From positions 744,001 through 808,000 of the forward strand of contig NZ_CP139986.1 in the NCBI RefSeq assembly GCF_034424175.1: 64,000 bases of DNA, written 5' to 3'. Both the position numbers and the translations under genes were made by a program. The notes under the pieces are model-generated. The model did not search any database. It worked only from the letters and a program-made list of their open reading frames with translations, and had not been told where the DNA came from. This document shows positions 1 to 8,518 of the stretch, in pieces. Positions within the stretch are counted from its first letter, which is position 1, and each line of letters opens with the position of its first letter. The DNA is from Kluyvera intermedia. Its GTDB lineage: Bacteria; Pseudomonadota; Gammaproteobacteria; Enterobacterales; Enterobacteriaceae.

Positions 1-339
1 TCACATCTTTTGATCTCAGTGATTAAACCGCTATACGGTCTTGAAATTTGTCTGCTGTTAGTATCGGTCTTTAAATATATTGCTGAGCATTTCGATAAGC
101 GCGTCAATGCCACCATGTATTTACTGGGTTATCAGGCGATGCTGTATATCGGCAATGTGGTGGTGTCATCACCAGCAGGTTTATTGTACGACCGCATAGG
201 CTTTGAAAAGACGTATATGATCATGGGGGCTATCGCCTTGTTCTTTACGCTTGTCTCCGCTTTCACTTTATCTGCTTGTCAACGCCAGAATAATCGCCAG
301 CCTGCGCTGGATGTGGCTGAAAACGGTATTTCTAAATAA
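1..339 (+). CDS. LacY-type oligosaccharide:H+ symporter, C-terminal part (5' end outside window)
   Basis: An open frame runs in from base 1 and ends at 339, so only the last ~112 residues are visible. They hold three hydrophobic helices separated by short loops. The segment has the pattern of the last helices of LacY: an FKYI motif, a following ATxYL stretch, a GLLYDRIGF loop and a final helix ending FTLSA. This places it in the oligosaccharide:H+ symporter family of the major facilitator superfamily, in the inner membrane. The next gene starts 25 bp downstream on the same strand and encodes an unsaturated glucuronyl hydrolase. The likely cargo is therefore an unsaturated uronic-acid disaccharide, but this is inferred from context only. 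Confidence 0.8.
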   Translation, partial: SHLLISVIKPLYGLEICLLLVSVFKYIAEHFDKRVNATMYLLGYQAMLYIGNVVVSSPAGLLYDRIGFEKTYMIMGAIALFFTLVSAFTLSACQRQNNRQPALDVAENGISK

Positions 340-364
340 GCTCTACTGAATGAAGGAACCGAAA

Positions 365-1555
365 ATGTTAAACCATATCGTTTGGGAAAAACTGCGCGAA
401 TATCCGGGGGCTCCCGTTAATCTTCAAACGTTTAACGATGAACTGTGCTCGGCGCGTAGCCATGTCCTTAAGCTGATTAGCCGTCATTTAACGGATTTCG
501 GGGATAAATTCCCAGGTGAAGCCTGTGTTAATGGGTATTACCCGCTGACCGAGAATATTGAGTGGACTACAAGCTTCTGGACCGGTCAGCTGTGGCTGGC
601 GTGGGAGATGACCGGTGAGGAGAAATACCGGGCGCTGGCCGAGCAGCATGTCCGCTCATTTGGTCTGAGGATTGCCGGGCGTCATGACACCAACACTCAC
701 GACCTGGGATTCCTGTACACGCTCTCTTGCGTTTCAGCATGGCGTTTGACCGGTAACCGTGACGCGCGGGGCTTCTCGTTGCAGGCGGCGGAAGCGTTAC
801 TCGAACGCTTCCATCGGAAAGCGGAAATCATCCAGGCCTGGGGCGTTCTTACCGACCCTGAACAGGCCGGGCGCATGATTATCGACTGCACCATGAACCT
901 GCCGTTGCTGTACTGGGCGACTGAGCAGACCGGCGATCCGCGCTTTGCTGATGCCGCCCGCGCCCACGTTCGCCAGTCGGCAAAATATCTGGTGCGTGAC
1001 GATGCTTCGACCTACCACACCTACTATATGGACGTGCAGACCGGCGCGCCGCGCTTTGGTAAGACTCAGCAGGGCTATGCCGATGATTCTTGCTGGTCAC
1101 GTGGTCAGGCGTGGGGAATTTATGGCTTTATGCTGAGCTTCCTCTATACCGGCGATAAAGAACTGATTAGCCTGTCGAAAAAGCTGGCTAATTACTTCCT
1201 CAATCGTTTGCCGGAAGATGCTGTCTGTCATTGGGATTTGGCGCTGGTTGGCACCGATGCACTGCGAGACTCGTCATCGGCAGCGATTGCCGTCTGCGGT
1301 CTGCTGGAGCTGGTGAAGCATTTACCGACGACCGATCCGGATCGTGAACGCTATCAGCAGTGGGCGATGGGAATGATGTCATCGCTGTCTAAACACTATC
1401 TGATGGGGCTGGATGAGCCGGGCACCGGCGTACTGAAACACTCGGTTTATCACTTCGCCAGCGATAAAGGCGTGGATGAGTGCTGTAGCTGGGGAGATTA
1501 CTTCTATGTGGAAGCGCTGGTGCGCATGACGCAGAGCTGGAAGCAGTACTGGTAA
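365..1555 (+). CDS. Unsaturated glucuronyl hydrolase (GH88 family)
   Basis: The 396-residue protein looks like a cytosolic alpha/alpha-barrel hydrolase that removes the 4,5-unsaturated uronic acid from the non-reducing end of oligosaccharides made by polysaccharide lyases. Two acidic residues, Asp113 in a THDLGF motif and Asp174 in MIIDC, are 61 residues apart. That is the same spacing as the two functional Asp residues of Bacillus UGL (88 and 149). A DDSCWSRGQAWG stretch further supports the family. I chose the ATG at 365 because AAGGA lies 7 bases upstream; an in-frame ATG at 350 has no ribosome site. No signal peptide is seen, so cleavage would follow import by the LacY-like transporter just upstream. 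Confidence 0.85.
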   Translation: MLNHIVWEKLREYPGAPVNLQTFNDELCSARSHVLKLISRHLTDFGDKFPGEACVNGYYPLTENIEWTTSFWTGQLWLAWEMTGEEKYRALAEQHVRSFGLRIAGRHDTNTHDLGFLYTLSCVSAWRLTGNRDARGFSLQAAEALLERFHRKAEIIQAWGVLTDPEQAGRMIIDCTMNLPLLYWATEQTGDPRFADAARAHVRQSAKYLVRDDASTYHTYYMDVQTGAPRFGKTQQGYADDSCWSRGQAWGIYGFMLSFLYTGDKELISLSKKLANYFLNRLPEDAVCHWDLALVGTDALRDSSSAAIAVCGLLELVKHLPTTDPDRERYQQWAMGMMSSLSKHYLMGLDEPGTGVLKHSVYHFASDKGVDECCSWGDYFYVEALVRMTQSWKQYW

Positions 1556-1562
1556 TCTATGT

Positions 1563-1596
1563 AGGTCGCTCTCTCAGTGAGAGGGCGACCTGTTTG
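1563..1596. terminator. Hairpin terminator between convergent genes
   Basis: A GC-rich inverted repeat (AGGTCGC paired with GCGACCT, extended by CTCTC/GAGAG) is followed on the plus strand by TGTTTGTC. It sits in the 44 bp between the converging GH88 gene and kbp and could stop transcription from either side. Confidence 0.65.
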
Positions 1597-1599
1597 TCA

Positions 1600-2040
1600 T
1601 TACGCTTTTGGAATACGCAAAGTCTGGCCGGGATAAATCTTATCCGGACTGGAGAGCATAGGGCGGTTAGCTTCGAAGATTTTGTTGTACAGATTGGCGT
1701 TGCCGTAGACCGTTTTGGAAATGGCGCTTAGAGTATCGCCTGATTTGACCGTGTAGTAGGTCGCTTCATCGTGGGTATCGGTTGTTGTGATGTTGTTTTC
1801 AACTTCGCTGACGCCAGCGATATTGCCCACCGCAACCTGGATTTTTTCTTTCTCTTCCTGCGTCAAACCGTCGCCGGTTACGCTGGCCTTACCATCGGTA
1901 ATGTTGATTTGAACTTTATCGGCGCCGGGGATATTCAGCTTCTTAAGATGCTCAGCGGCTTTATCGCCTTGCCCGCCGTGGTCAGTCAGACTGTCCCAGA
2001 GCTTTTCACCGGCCTCTTTCACAAAATTAAAAATGCCCAT
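1600..2040 (-). CDS. kbp: Potassium-binding protein Kbp (BON + LysM domains)
   Basis: The 146-residue soluble protein matches E. coli Kbp (YgaU, 149 aa), a cytoplasmic K+-binding protein needed for normal growth at high external K+. It starts MGIFNFVKEAG. A BON domain spans about residues 25-85 and a LysM domain covers the C-terminal ~50 residues (YTVKSGDTLSAIS to YPGQTLRIP). The frame is open further upstream, but the ATG at 2040 has an AGGAGG ribosome site and gives the family start. The gene is monocistronic, flanked by a bidirectional terminator downstream and a REP cluster upstream. In E. coli K-12 ygaU lies elsewhere, so its position next to ygiN reflects rearrangement or local insertion. 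Confidence 0.93.
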   Translation of the reverse strand: MGIFNFVKEAGEKLWDSLTDHGGQGDKAAEHLKKLNIPGADKVQINITDGKASVTGDGLTQEEKEKIQVAVGNIAGVSEVENNITTTDTHDEATYYTVKSGDTLSAISKTVYGNANLYNKIFEANRPMLSSPDKIYPGQTLRIPKA

Positions 2041-2094
2041 TTCATTCCTCCTGTTGAACATGAAGACTGAATAAGCATAGCAGGTGGAGAAAAA

Positions 2095-2172
2095 GTAGGC
2101 CGGATAAGGCGCTAGCGCCGCCATCCGGCAAACTGCGATTAACAGCCTGATGGCGCTATGCTTATCAGGCCT
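2095..2172. repeat. BIME: two REP units
   Basis: Two imperfect palindromes lie between kbp and ygiN. The first has arms GCCGGAT and ATCCGGC (about 2099-2129). The second has GCCTGAT and ATCAGGC (2145-2170). The GCCGGATAAGGCG core is the typical enterobacterial REP/PU sequence. Such units often end transcripts or protect mRNA 3' ends; here they follow ygiN. Confidence 0.85.
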
Positions 2173-2179
2173 GTGCTAA

Positions 2180-2494
2180 TCAGACGCCGGGTTCAAGAAT
2201 ACGAATATTCATTTCCAGAACATCGCCTTTTACCGCTTCGCCGTAGGCTTTCATATGCGGGGTTTGCAGATGGGCTTCAAGATGCGCGATGCTTTCCCAC
2301 TGCTCAATCATCACAATGGAATCGGGTGCGGTAGTCTGGAAACTTACGCCAGCGGCATTGTCGACCATCGGCGCATAGCCGTGGCAACCTTCTTCTTTCA
2401 GTACTGTCGGGATAATTTTAGCGAACTGATCCAACACCGCCTGACGGTGATGTTGTCCTGGACGAGTGCGGATTTCAGCAATAACTGTCAACAT
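2180..2494 (-). CDS. ygiN: Quinol monooxygenase YgiN
   Basis: The 104-residue protein of the ABM (antibiotic biosynthesis monooxygenase) ferredoxin-like fold equals E. coli YgiN in length. YgiN can oxidise quinols back to quinones, pairing with the quinone reductase MdaB in a proposed quinone redox cycle. The sequence has the family pattern: an N-terminal TVIAEI strand, a central CHGYAPM segment, and the EQWESIAHLEAHLQTPH helix that packs over the barrel. An AAGGAG site lies just upstream of the ATG at 2494. mdaB ends 30 bp upstream on the same strand, so the two are probably co-transcribed. Confidence 0.93.
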   Translation of the reverse strand: MLTVIAEIRTRPGQHHRQAVLDQFAKIIPTVLKEEGCHGYAPMVDNAAGVSFQTTAPDSIVMIEQWESIAHLEAHLQTPHMKAYGEAVKGDVLEMNIRILEPGV

Positions 2495-2524
2495 GATTAA
2501 CTCCTTCTAATTCCTGCCTACCAG

Positions 2525-3106
2525 TTAACCAAAAATTTTCCCAAGATGCTCGCGGTATTCTGCAACGTAGCGTGGAACGTCAGGCATTTTGATAACGTCG
2601 TTGGTGATAAAGGTCGGCAGCGCTTCCATTCCCAGGAACTGATTCGCTTTGTGGAACGGCAGATAAACGCCATCAACGCCCACGCCGTGGAAGAACTGAT
2701 CTTTATCGGTAAAGGCTTCCATCGGTGCGTTCCAGGTCAGCGACAGCATATAGGTTTTGCCCTGAATCAGACCACCTGAGCCATATTTCTTGCTCGCGTC
2801 AGAGCGAGTGCGACCATCGCTGGCGTACAAAGAGCCGTGACCTTCGGTGAACACGTCATCGATATATTTTTTGACGGTCCATGGCGCGCCCATCCACCAG
2901 CCCGGCATCTGCCAGATAACGGTGTCGGCCCACAGGAAGTTTTGTACTTCGGCTTTCACGTCATAGTCACCGTCCGCACGAACCACTTTAACATCATGCC
3001 CGAGGTCGCGCAGGAAGGTCTCCGCGACTTCAGTCAGGGTGTCGTTCAGTTGACCGTTAGAGTGACCGAATTTTTTTGCGCCGTTGACAATCAGGATGTT
3101 GCTCAT
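2525..3106 (-). CDS. mdaB: NADPH:quinone oxidoreductase MdaB
   Basis: This 193-residue flavodoxin-fold FAD enzyme, the same length as E. coli MdaB, reduces quinones with NADPH by two electrons and so avoids semiquinone radicals. The N-terminal strand-loop (ILIVNGAKKFGHSNGQLND) binds the FAD phosphate. The WQMPGWWMGAPW segment is the conserved flavin-contact loop, and SLTWNAPMEAF follows. The gene lies between qseC and ygiN on the same strand, with a 144-bp gap before qseC, so it can have its own promoter. A GAGGA site precedes the ATG. Confidence 0.94.
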   Translation of the reverse strand: MSNILIVNGAKKFGHSNGQLNDTLTEVAETFLRDLGHDVKVVRADGDYDVKAEVQNFLWADTVIWQMPGWWMGAPWTVKKYIDDVFTEGHGSLYASDGRTRSDASKKYGSGGLIQGKTYMLSLTWNAPMEAFTDKDQFFHGVGVDGVYLPFHKANQFLGMEALPTFITNDVIKMPDVPRYVAEYREHLGKIFG

Positions 3107-3250
3107 TTTTTATCCTCAGGAAAATAAGTTTGTCAGCAATAATACTCGGGTCATTAAAGCGGTTAAATGTACAAAATGTGCAAAGTCTTTTGCGATTTTG
3201 GCAAAAATAGCGCGAGGATGTGCTATTTCAGACGCGCTTTCTGACTTTGA

Positions 3251-4600
3251 CTACCACCTCACTGTGACTTCAAAACCCCCTTCAGCCGCATTATCAAAGG
3301 TGACCGTCATCCCATGCAGCGTCGCAATCCGCTGCACAATCGACAGCCCCAGCCCGCTTCCGGTTTCATCCTGTCCCGGTGGGCGATAGAAGCGTTCGCC
3401 AATGCGTGCTAGCGCTTCCGGGCTGATTCCCGGCCCGTTATCGCGCACGGTAAAGTAGCTTTGCTCAAGCGTTACATCGACCGTGCTGCCCGCCGGGCTG
3501 TAGCGCACGGCATTATCCAGCAGGTTGCGTACCAGTAGACTTAGCAGCAGCGGCTGCGCGGTGCGGCTAACCTGCTGGGCGTGCAGATGCAGGCGGATTT
3601 CAATGCCCGCCTTTTGCGCCGCATGGTAAGCGTCCATCACCGAAGATTGCAGCAGATCGTCAAGGTTGACCGTTTGCACATCAGCAAGCTGCTCGAGAGA
3701 GTCGAGGCGGGAGAGGGTGAGTAGCTGCTCAACCAGACGGGTCGCGCGGTCGATACCGGCATGTAATTGGTTAAGCGCTTTACGCTGGCTTTCGGGATCG
3801 TCCTGCGACATCTGCGCCACTTCAGCCTGTACCCGCAGCGCGGTCAGCGGACTGCGCAGTTCATGGGCGGCGTCGGAGGTAAAACGACGTTCACGGGTCA
3901 TCATATCGTGAGTGCGGCGGAACAGTTGGTTTAGCGCATCCAGCAGCGGGCGCACTTCACTGGGGACGCCGTGGGTATCAAGTGGATCATTGGCATCCGG
4001 ATCGCGCAGGCGTAGCGTGCGGGTCAGTTTTTTTAGCGGCGCCAATTCGCGGCTCAGCAACAGTATCAGCAGCAAAAACATCACCGGCAGGGCGATAAGC
4101 CACGGCGTGAGCTGGCTGGTAATGATATCCAGCGCCATCTCCCGGCGGTAATCCCACTCCTGGCCGACGACAATTCGGTATTTTTTATCCGCGGTGGTAA
4201 GCCACAAAAAGCGCCAGCTATCGTCATCGTTGCTAAGCTGCCCGTCATCAAAGCCTTCGCGGCGGTAATGATAGGGAATGTAGGGGCCGTTTTCGCCGTC
4301 ATGCATCACCATTTTTCCATCGGTGGTGTAGATAGCGAAGGCCAGCACGTCATCATCAAGATGACCGTGTTTGACCTTTTTCGGCGCACGTATCCATTGG
4401 CGCGAGGACTGCAGGTCGGCGAAATCCATGGCGCTGATACGTTTAGCAAATAACATCTGCTGAGTATCGAACAGCTTATCGAGTTTGTCGGTGGTCTGCT
4501 TCCAGGCGATGGCGCTGGCAAAGCACCAGGCGACGGCGGCGAGCAGGACAAAAATCAGCGTCAGGCGAAAACGCAGACTCAGGCGGCGGAGTAGATTCAT
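3251..4600 (-). CDS. qseC: Sensor histidine kinase QseC
   Basis: The 449-residue inner-membrane kinase has the same length as E. coli QseC. It senses adrenergic/AI-3-type signals and phosphorylates QseB. Two membrane helices (about 12-32 and 165-183) bracket a ~130-residue periplasmic sensor. A HAMP linker follows, then the dimerisation domain with phosphoacceptor His246 in DAAHELRSPLTALR. The ATPase domain has the N box (LVRNLLDNAVRYSP) and the glycine boxes DNGPGIS and GSGLGLSIV. The start codon overlaps the qseB stop by 4 bp (ATGA), so kinase and regulator are translationally coupled. Confidence 0.96.
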   Translation of the reverse strand: MNLLRRLSLRFRLTLIFVLLAAVAWCFASAIAWKQTTDKLDKLFDTQQMLFAKRISAMDFADLQSSRQWIRAPKKVKHGHLDDDVLAFAIYTTDGKMVMHDGENGPYIPYHYRREGFDDGQLSNDDDSWRFLWLTTADKKYRIVVGQEWDYRREMALDIITSQLTPWLIALPVMFLLLILLLSRELAPLKKLTRTLRLRDPDANDPLDTHGVPSEVRPLLDALNQLFRRTHDMMTRERRFTSDAAHELRSPLTALRVQAEVAQMSQDDPESQRKALNQLHAGIDRATRLVEQLLTLSRLDSLEQLADVQTVNLDDLLQSSVMDAYHAAQKAGIEIRLHLHAQQVSRTAQPLLLSLLVRNLLDNAVRYSPAGSTVDVTLEQSYFTVRDNGPGISPEALARIGERFYRPPGQDETGSGLGLSIVQRIATLHGMTVTFDNAAEGGFEVTVRW

Positions 4601-5256
4601 TGGTCACCCAGGGTGTAGCCGATACCGTGAACGGTACGGATAAAATGGCTGCCGAGCTTGCGGCGCAGATGATGGACGTGGACCTCAATGGCGTTGCTGG
4701 AGACCTCTTCGTCCCAGCTATACAGCTTCTCTTCGATGAGTTTACGCGGCAGCACGCGCCCGACGTTGCGGAGCAGCAGTTCCAGCAGGGCGAATTCTTT
4801 GGGTTTGAGCGCGAGTGGTTCTCCCTCCAGCGTCGCAACTAACTTTCCGGGATCGAGTTCAACCGCGCCGTGGCGCAGCACGTTGCTGGTTTGACCGTGG
4901 GCACGGCGAATCAGCGCTTCCAGGCGTGCGGCAACTTCAATTAGCGCAAACGGCTTGCAGAGATAGTCGTCGGCACCAAGACGTAAACCTTCCACGCGTT
5001 GGCTAAGCGCGTCGCGGGCGGTCAAAATCAACACCGGCTCACCGTGCGATTTCTCACGCCATTCGCGCAAAATATCCAGCCCATCCATGCCGGGAAGCGT
5101 CAGATCGAGGATCACCGCATCGTATGGCGCGCTATAAAGGGCGATTTTCCCTTCTTTACCCTCGGTGAACCAGTCGATGGTAAAGCCCATTTTCCCCAAC
5201 CCGGTTTTAATGCCGTCACCGATAAGTTTGTCGTCTTCAATTAATAAAATGCGCAT
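4597..5256 (-). CDS. qseB: Response regulator QseB
   Basis: This 219-residue OmpR/PhoB-type regulator is equal in length to E. coli QseB. The receiver domain has the acidic pair EDD at residues 7-9 and the phosphoacceptor Asp51 (VILDLTLPGMDG). It ends in LGADDYLCKPF with the conserved Lys. A winged-helix DNA-binding domain fills the C-terminal ~95 residues (ALKPKEFALLELLLRNVG to FIRTVHGIGYTLG). I chose the ATG at 5256, which gives the family N-terminus MRILLIED, over one 12 bases upstream. It is first in an operon with qseC, divergent from ygiW. A PmrA/QseB-type direct repeat lies in the shared intergenic region. Confidence 0.96.
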   Translation of the reverse strand: MRILLIEDDKLIGDGIKTGLGKMGFTIDWFTEGKEGKIALYSAPYDAVILDLTLPGMDGLDILREWREKSHGEPVLILTARDALSQRVEGLRLGADDYLCKPFALIEVAARLEALIRRAHGQTSNVLRHGAVELDPGKLVATLEGEPLALKPKEFALLELLLRNVGRVLPRKLIEEKLYSWDEEVSSNAIEVHVHHLRRKLGSHFIRTVHGIGYTLGDQ

Positions 5257-5340
5257 CTGACGCTCCATGCCTGCTGCTGTATAGCCTCAGTAAACCGCGC
5301 GCGCACTGGCGCTGTACAGCAAAAATAAATCTTTTTTTCT

Positions 5341-5357
5341 CTTAAGAAATTGTTAAG
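5341..5357 (+). promoter_or_regulatory. PmrA/QseB-type direct repeat between qseB and ygiW
   Basis: CTTAAG-N5-GTTAAG matches the PmrA-box layout YTTAAK-N5-YTTAAK, with one mismatch in the second half. QseB and PmrA are known to cross-regulate qseBC and ygiW in E. coli. A TAATAG hexamer at 5370-5375 lies 12 bases downstream. That is the spacing expected when an OmpR-type activator replaces a -35 element for ygiW transcription. Confidence 0.65.
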
Positions 5358-5405
5358 AATTGGCATGTGTAATAGGTGTCAGAAACCAAAAAGGGAGAAC
5401 ATATC

Positions 5406-5804
5406 ATGAAGAAATTTGCTGCTATCGCTGCTGTTCTGGCTCTGACCTGTGCGCCAGCCTTCGCTGCTAACCAGGGCGGTTTTTCCGGCCCGAGCAGCAC
5501 CACGACAACCTCGCAAGCCGGTGGCTTTGTGGGGCCTAACGGTACGGTAACCACCTCAGCCAACGCTAAATCAATGCGTGACGATACTTGGGTGACCCTG
5601 CGCGGTAACATTATCGAACGCATCTCAGACGATCTGTACATCTTTAAAGATGCCAGCGGCACCGTGAATGTGGATATCGACCACAAACGCTGGAACGGTC
5701 TGACCGTCACTCCGCAAGATGTAGTAGAAATCCAGGGTGAAGTGGATAAAGACTGGAACTCCGTCGAAATCGACGTGAAGCAGATCCGCAAAGTGAATCC
5801 GTAA
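5406..5804 (+). CDS. ygiW: Periplasmic OB-fold stress protein YgiW (VisP)
   Basis: The 132-residue exported protein of the BOF (bacterial OB-fold) family starts with signal peptide MKKFAAIAAVLALTCAPAFA, cleaved before ANQGG. The mature protein has a flexible Gly/Ser/Thr-rich segment (to about residue 55). An OB-fold follows, with WVTLRGNIIERISDDLYIFKD and a terminal VEIDVKQIRKV strand. In Salmonella the same protein (VisP) binds peptidoglycan sugars and affects stress resistance and virulence; in E. coli YgiW responds to oxidative and acid stress. The ATG at 5406 has AGGGAG upstream. It is divergent from qseBC, as in E. coli and Salmonella. Confidence 0.92.
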   Translation: MKKFAAIAAVLALTCAPAFAANQGGFSGPSSTTTTSQAGGFVGPNGTVTTSANAKSMRDDTWVTLRGNIIERISDDLYIFKDASGTVNVDIDHKRWNGLTVTPQDVVEIQGEVDKDWNSVEIDVKQIRKVNP

Positions 5805-5847
5805 CGCCGTAAATGCTGCGCAATATCGCGCAGCATCTGCCAGTCAA

Positions 5848-5889
5848 GACCGGGACATCGCTCATCATCAGCGTTGTCCCGGTCTTTTT
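5848..5889 (+). terminator. Rho-independent terminator after ygiW
   Basis: The stem GACCGGGACA pairs with TGTCCCGGTC and is followed by TTTTTGTTT. A second hairpin (ATGCTGCGC/GCGCAGCAT, about 5812-5835) lies just before it. Confidence 0.85.
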
Positions 5890-6035
5890 GTTTCCGTAAC
5901 CCTCTGAAAATGGCCGCTGTGTTAACGATTTTCGCACTGGGCTCACGCCCTGTGACTCAGAACGTGAGATAGGGTATTATCTGCGGCAATATTGCCGTCC
6001 GTACGGTCAGCATGCAGATTGAGGATCCCCAGTTA

Positions 6036-8294
6036 ATGAGCGATATGGCAGAGCGCCTTGCGCTACATGAATTCACGGAAAACGCCTACTTAAACTATTC
6101 CATGTACGTCATCATGGACAGGGCGTTGCCGTTTATTGGCGATGGTTTAAAGCCGGTACAGCGCCGCATCGTTTATGCGATGTCAGAGCTGGGACTGAAC
6201 GCCAGCGCCAAATTTAAAAAATCCGCCCGTACCGTCGGCGACGTATTGGGTAAGTATCATCCGCACGGCGATAGCGCCTGTTATGAAGCGATGGTGCTGA
6301 TGGCGCAGCCGTTCTCTTACCGTTATCCACTGGTTGATGGTCAGGGGAACTGGGGGGCGCCGGACGATCCGAAGTCATTCGCAGCAATGCGTTATACCGA
6401 ATCGCGTCTGTCAAAGTACGCTGAACTGCTGTTGAGCGAGCTAGGCCAGGGCACCGCCGATTGGGCACCGAACTTCGATGGTACGATGCAGGAGCCGAAG
6501 ATGCTGCCTGCGCGTCTGCCGAACATTCTGCTAAACGGCACCACCGGTATTGCCGTAGGCATGGCGACGGACATTCCGCCGCACAACCTGCGCGAAGTGG
6601 CAAAAGCGGCGATTACGCTTATTGAAAAACCGCAGACGACTCTCGATGAAGTGCTGGATATTGTGCAAGGGCCGGACTACCCGACCGAAGCGGAAATCAT
6701 CACTCCTCGCGCGGAAATCCGCAAAATTTACCAGAATGGCCGTGGCTCCGTGCGCATGCGTGCTGTGTGGCATAAAGAAGACGGTGCGGTGGTGATTACC
6801 GCGCTGCCGCATCAGGTTTCCGGTGCCAAAGTGCTGGAGCAGATTGCGGCGCAGATGCGCAATAAAAAGCTGCCGATGGTCGACGATCTGCGTGACGAGT
6901 CTGACCACGAGAACCCGACGCGTCTGGTGATTGTGCCGCGCTCTAATCGTGTGGATATGGAACCGGTGATGAACCACCTGTTCGTCACCACCGATTTAGA
7001 AAAAAGCTACCGTATCAACCTGAACATGATCGGCCTCGACGGTCGCCCGGCGGTGAAAAATCTGCTGGAGATCCTCACCGAATGGCTGGCATTCCGTCGT
7101 GATACGGTACGTCGTCGTCTGAACTACCGCCTGGAAAAAGTCCTCAAACGCCTGCATATCCTCGAAGGTTTGCTGGTGGCGTTCCTCAACATTGATGAAG
7201 TGATTGAGATCATCCGCCGTGAAGATGAGCCAAAGCCCGCGCTGATGTCGCGTTTTGGTATCAGCGAAACGCAGGCTGAAGCGATCCTTGAGCTGAAATT
7301 ACGCCACCTCGCCAAACTGGAAGAAGTGAAGATCCGCGGCGAGCAGGATGATTTAGCTAAAGAGCGCGATCAGCTGCAGGCTATCCTCGCCTCTGAACGC
7401 AAAATGAGTAACCTGCTGAAGAAAGAGCTGCAGGCTGACTCTGATGCCTTTGGTGACGACCGTCGTTCGCCGCTGCGTGAGCGTGAAGAAGCGAAAGCCA
7501 TGAGCGATCACGACATGCTGCCGTCTGAGCCGGTCACTATCGTGCTGTCGCAGATGGGCTGGGTGCGTAGTGCCAAAGGCCATGATATTGATGCACAAGG
7601 TTTGAGTTACAAATCCGGCGATAGCTGGAAAGCATCGGTGAAAGGTAAGAGCAATCAGCCGGTGGTGTTTGTCGACACAACCGGCCGTAGTTATGCCATT
7701 GACCCGATTACACTACCGTCTGCACGTGGGCAGGGCGAGCCGTTAACCGGCAAGCTGACGTTGCCACCGGGTGCTACGGTTGAGCATATGCTGATGGAAG
7801 GCGAAGAGCAGAAATTGCTGCTGGCCTCCGACGCTGGCTATGGTTTCCTGTGTACCTTCAACGATCTGGTCGCGCGTAACCGTGCGGGCAAGGCGCTGAT
7901 CTCACTGCCGGAAAATGCCCACGTTATGCCACCGCTGGTGGTGGAAGACGAATCTGACATGCTGTTGGCAATTACCTCGGCGGGCCGGATGCTGATGTTC
8001 CCGTTGAGTGATTTGCCGCAGTTATCGAAAGGTAAGGGTAACAAGATTATCAACATCCCTTCGGCGGAAGCGGCGAGCGGTGTTGATAGCCTGGCGCACC
8101 TCTACATTCTGCCACCACAAAGCACGCTGACCTTCCACGTGGGTAAACGTAAGATCAAACTGCGTCCGGAAGAGTTGCAGAAAGTGACGGGTGAACGCGG
8201 TCGTCGCGGTACGCTGATGCGCGGTTTGCAAAAAATTGATCGCGTTGAGATTGATTCGCCGAAACGTGCTCACGTGGGCAACAGCGAAGAGTAA
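6036..8294 (+). CDS. parC: DNA topoisomerase IV subunit A (ParC)
   Basis: The 752-residue subunit is the same length as E. coli ParC. It cleaves and religates DNA in topoisomerase IV, which decatenates daughter chromosomes together with ParE. The winged-helix/tower part holds catalytic Tyr120 (AAMRY). Its quinolone-resistance region reads HPHGDSACYE with Ser80 and Glu84, i.e. the wild-type susceptible residues. The C-terminal ~260 residues form the beta-pinwheel DNA-wrapping domain. The start at 6036 (MSDMAERLALHEF) gives the family length; an in-frame ATG 24 bases upstream would add eight unmatched residues. plsC follows on the same strand. Confidence 0.98.
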   Translation: MSDMAERLALHEFTENAYLNYSMYVIMDRALPFIGDGLKPVQRRIVYAMSELGLNASAKFKKSARTVGDVLGKYHPHGDSACYEAMVLMAQPFSYRYPLVDGQGNWGAPDDPKSFAAMRYTESRLSKYAELLLSELGQGTADWAPNFDGTMQEPKMLPARLPNILLNGTTGIAVGMATDIPPHNLREVAKAAITLIEKPQTTLDEVLDIVQGPDYPTEAEIITPRAEIRKIYQNGRGSVRMRAVWHKEDGAVVITALPHQVSGAKVLEQIAAQMRNKKLPMVDDLRDESDHENPTRLVIVPRSNRVDMEPVMNHLFVTTDLEKSYRINLNMIGLDGRPAVKNLLEILTEWLAFRRDTVRRRLNYRLEKVLKRLHILEGLLVAFLNIDEVIEIIRREDEPKPALMSRFGISETQAEAILELKLRHLAKLEEVKIRGEQDDLAKERDQLQAILASERKMSNLLKKELQADSDAFGDDRRSPLREREEAKAMSDHDMLPSEPVTIVLSQMGWVRSAKGHDIDAQGLSYKSGDSWKASVKGKSNQPVVFVDTTGRSYAIDPITLPSARGQGEPLTGKLTLPPGATVEHMLMEGEEQKLLLASDAGYGFLCTFNDLVARNRAGKALISLPENAHVMPPLVVEDESDMLLAITSAGRMLMFPLSDLPQLSKGKGNKIINIPSAEAASGVDSLAHLYILPPQSTLTFHVGKRKIKLRPEELQKVTGERGRRGTLMRGLQKIDRVEIDSPKRAHVGNSEE

Positions 8295-8298
8295 TCTT

Positions 8299-8326
8299 CC
8301 TCCCCCCGTCGTCAGGCGGGGGGAAT
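8299..8326 (+). terminator. Hairpin after parC
   Basis: CCCCCCG and CGGGGGG form a strong GC stem 5 bp after the parC stop. No T-run follows, so termination may be partial or Rho-aided. Confidence 0.45.
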
Positions 8327-8518
8327 AATGGAGTCGATAAAACCGTTGTTAATTCGGTGATTGCGATTAACAATACCCTTTTGCAGGGGTCTGCAAGTAA
8401 CAAAGCCCTATCCGGTCTCTATATGCCCCGTTTGTCGTCTATGGTAAGGATGCTTGTTGCGCCTTCGTCGTCGTCATAACGGGTACAATTCTAAGCGGTA
8501 CAGGGTTCAGAGGACGCT

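Noticed and set aside
6036..8294. Possible quinolone-resistance changes in ParC
   Set aside because: Ser80 and Glu84 are both the susceptible type.
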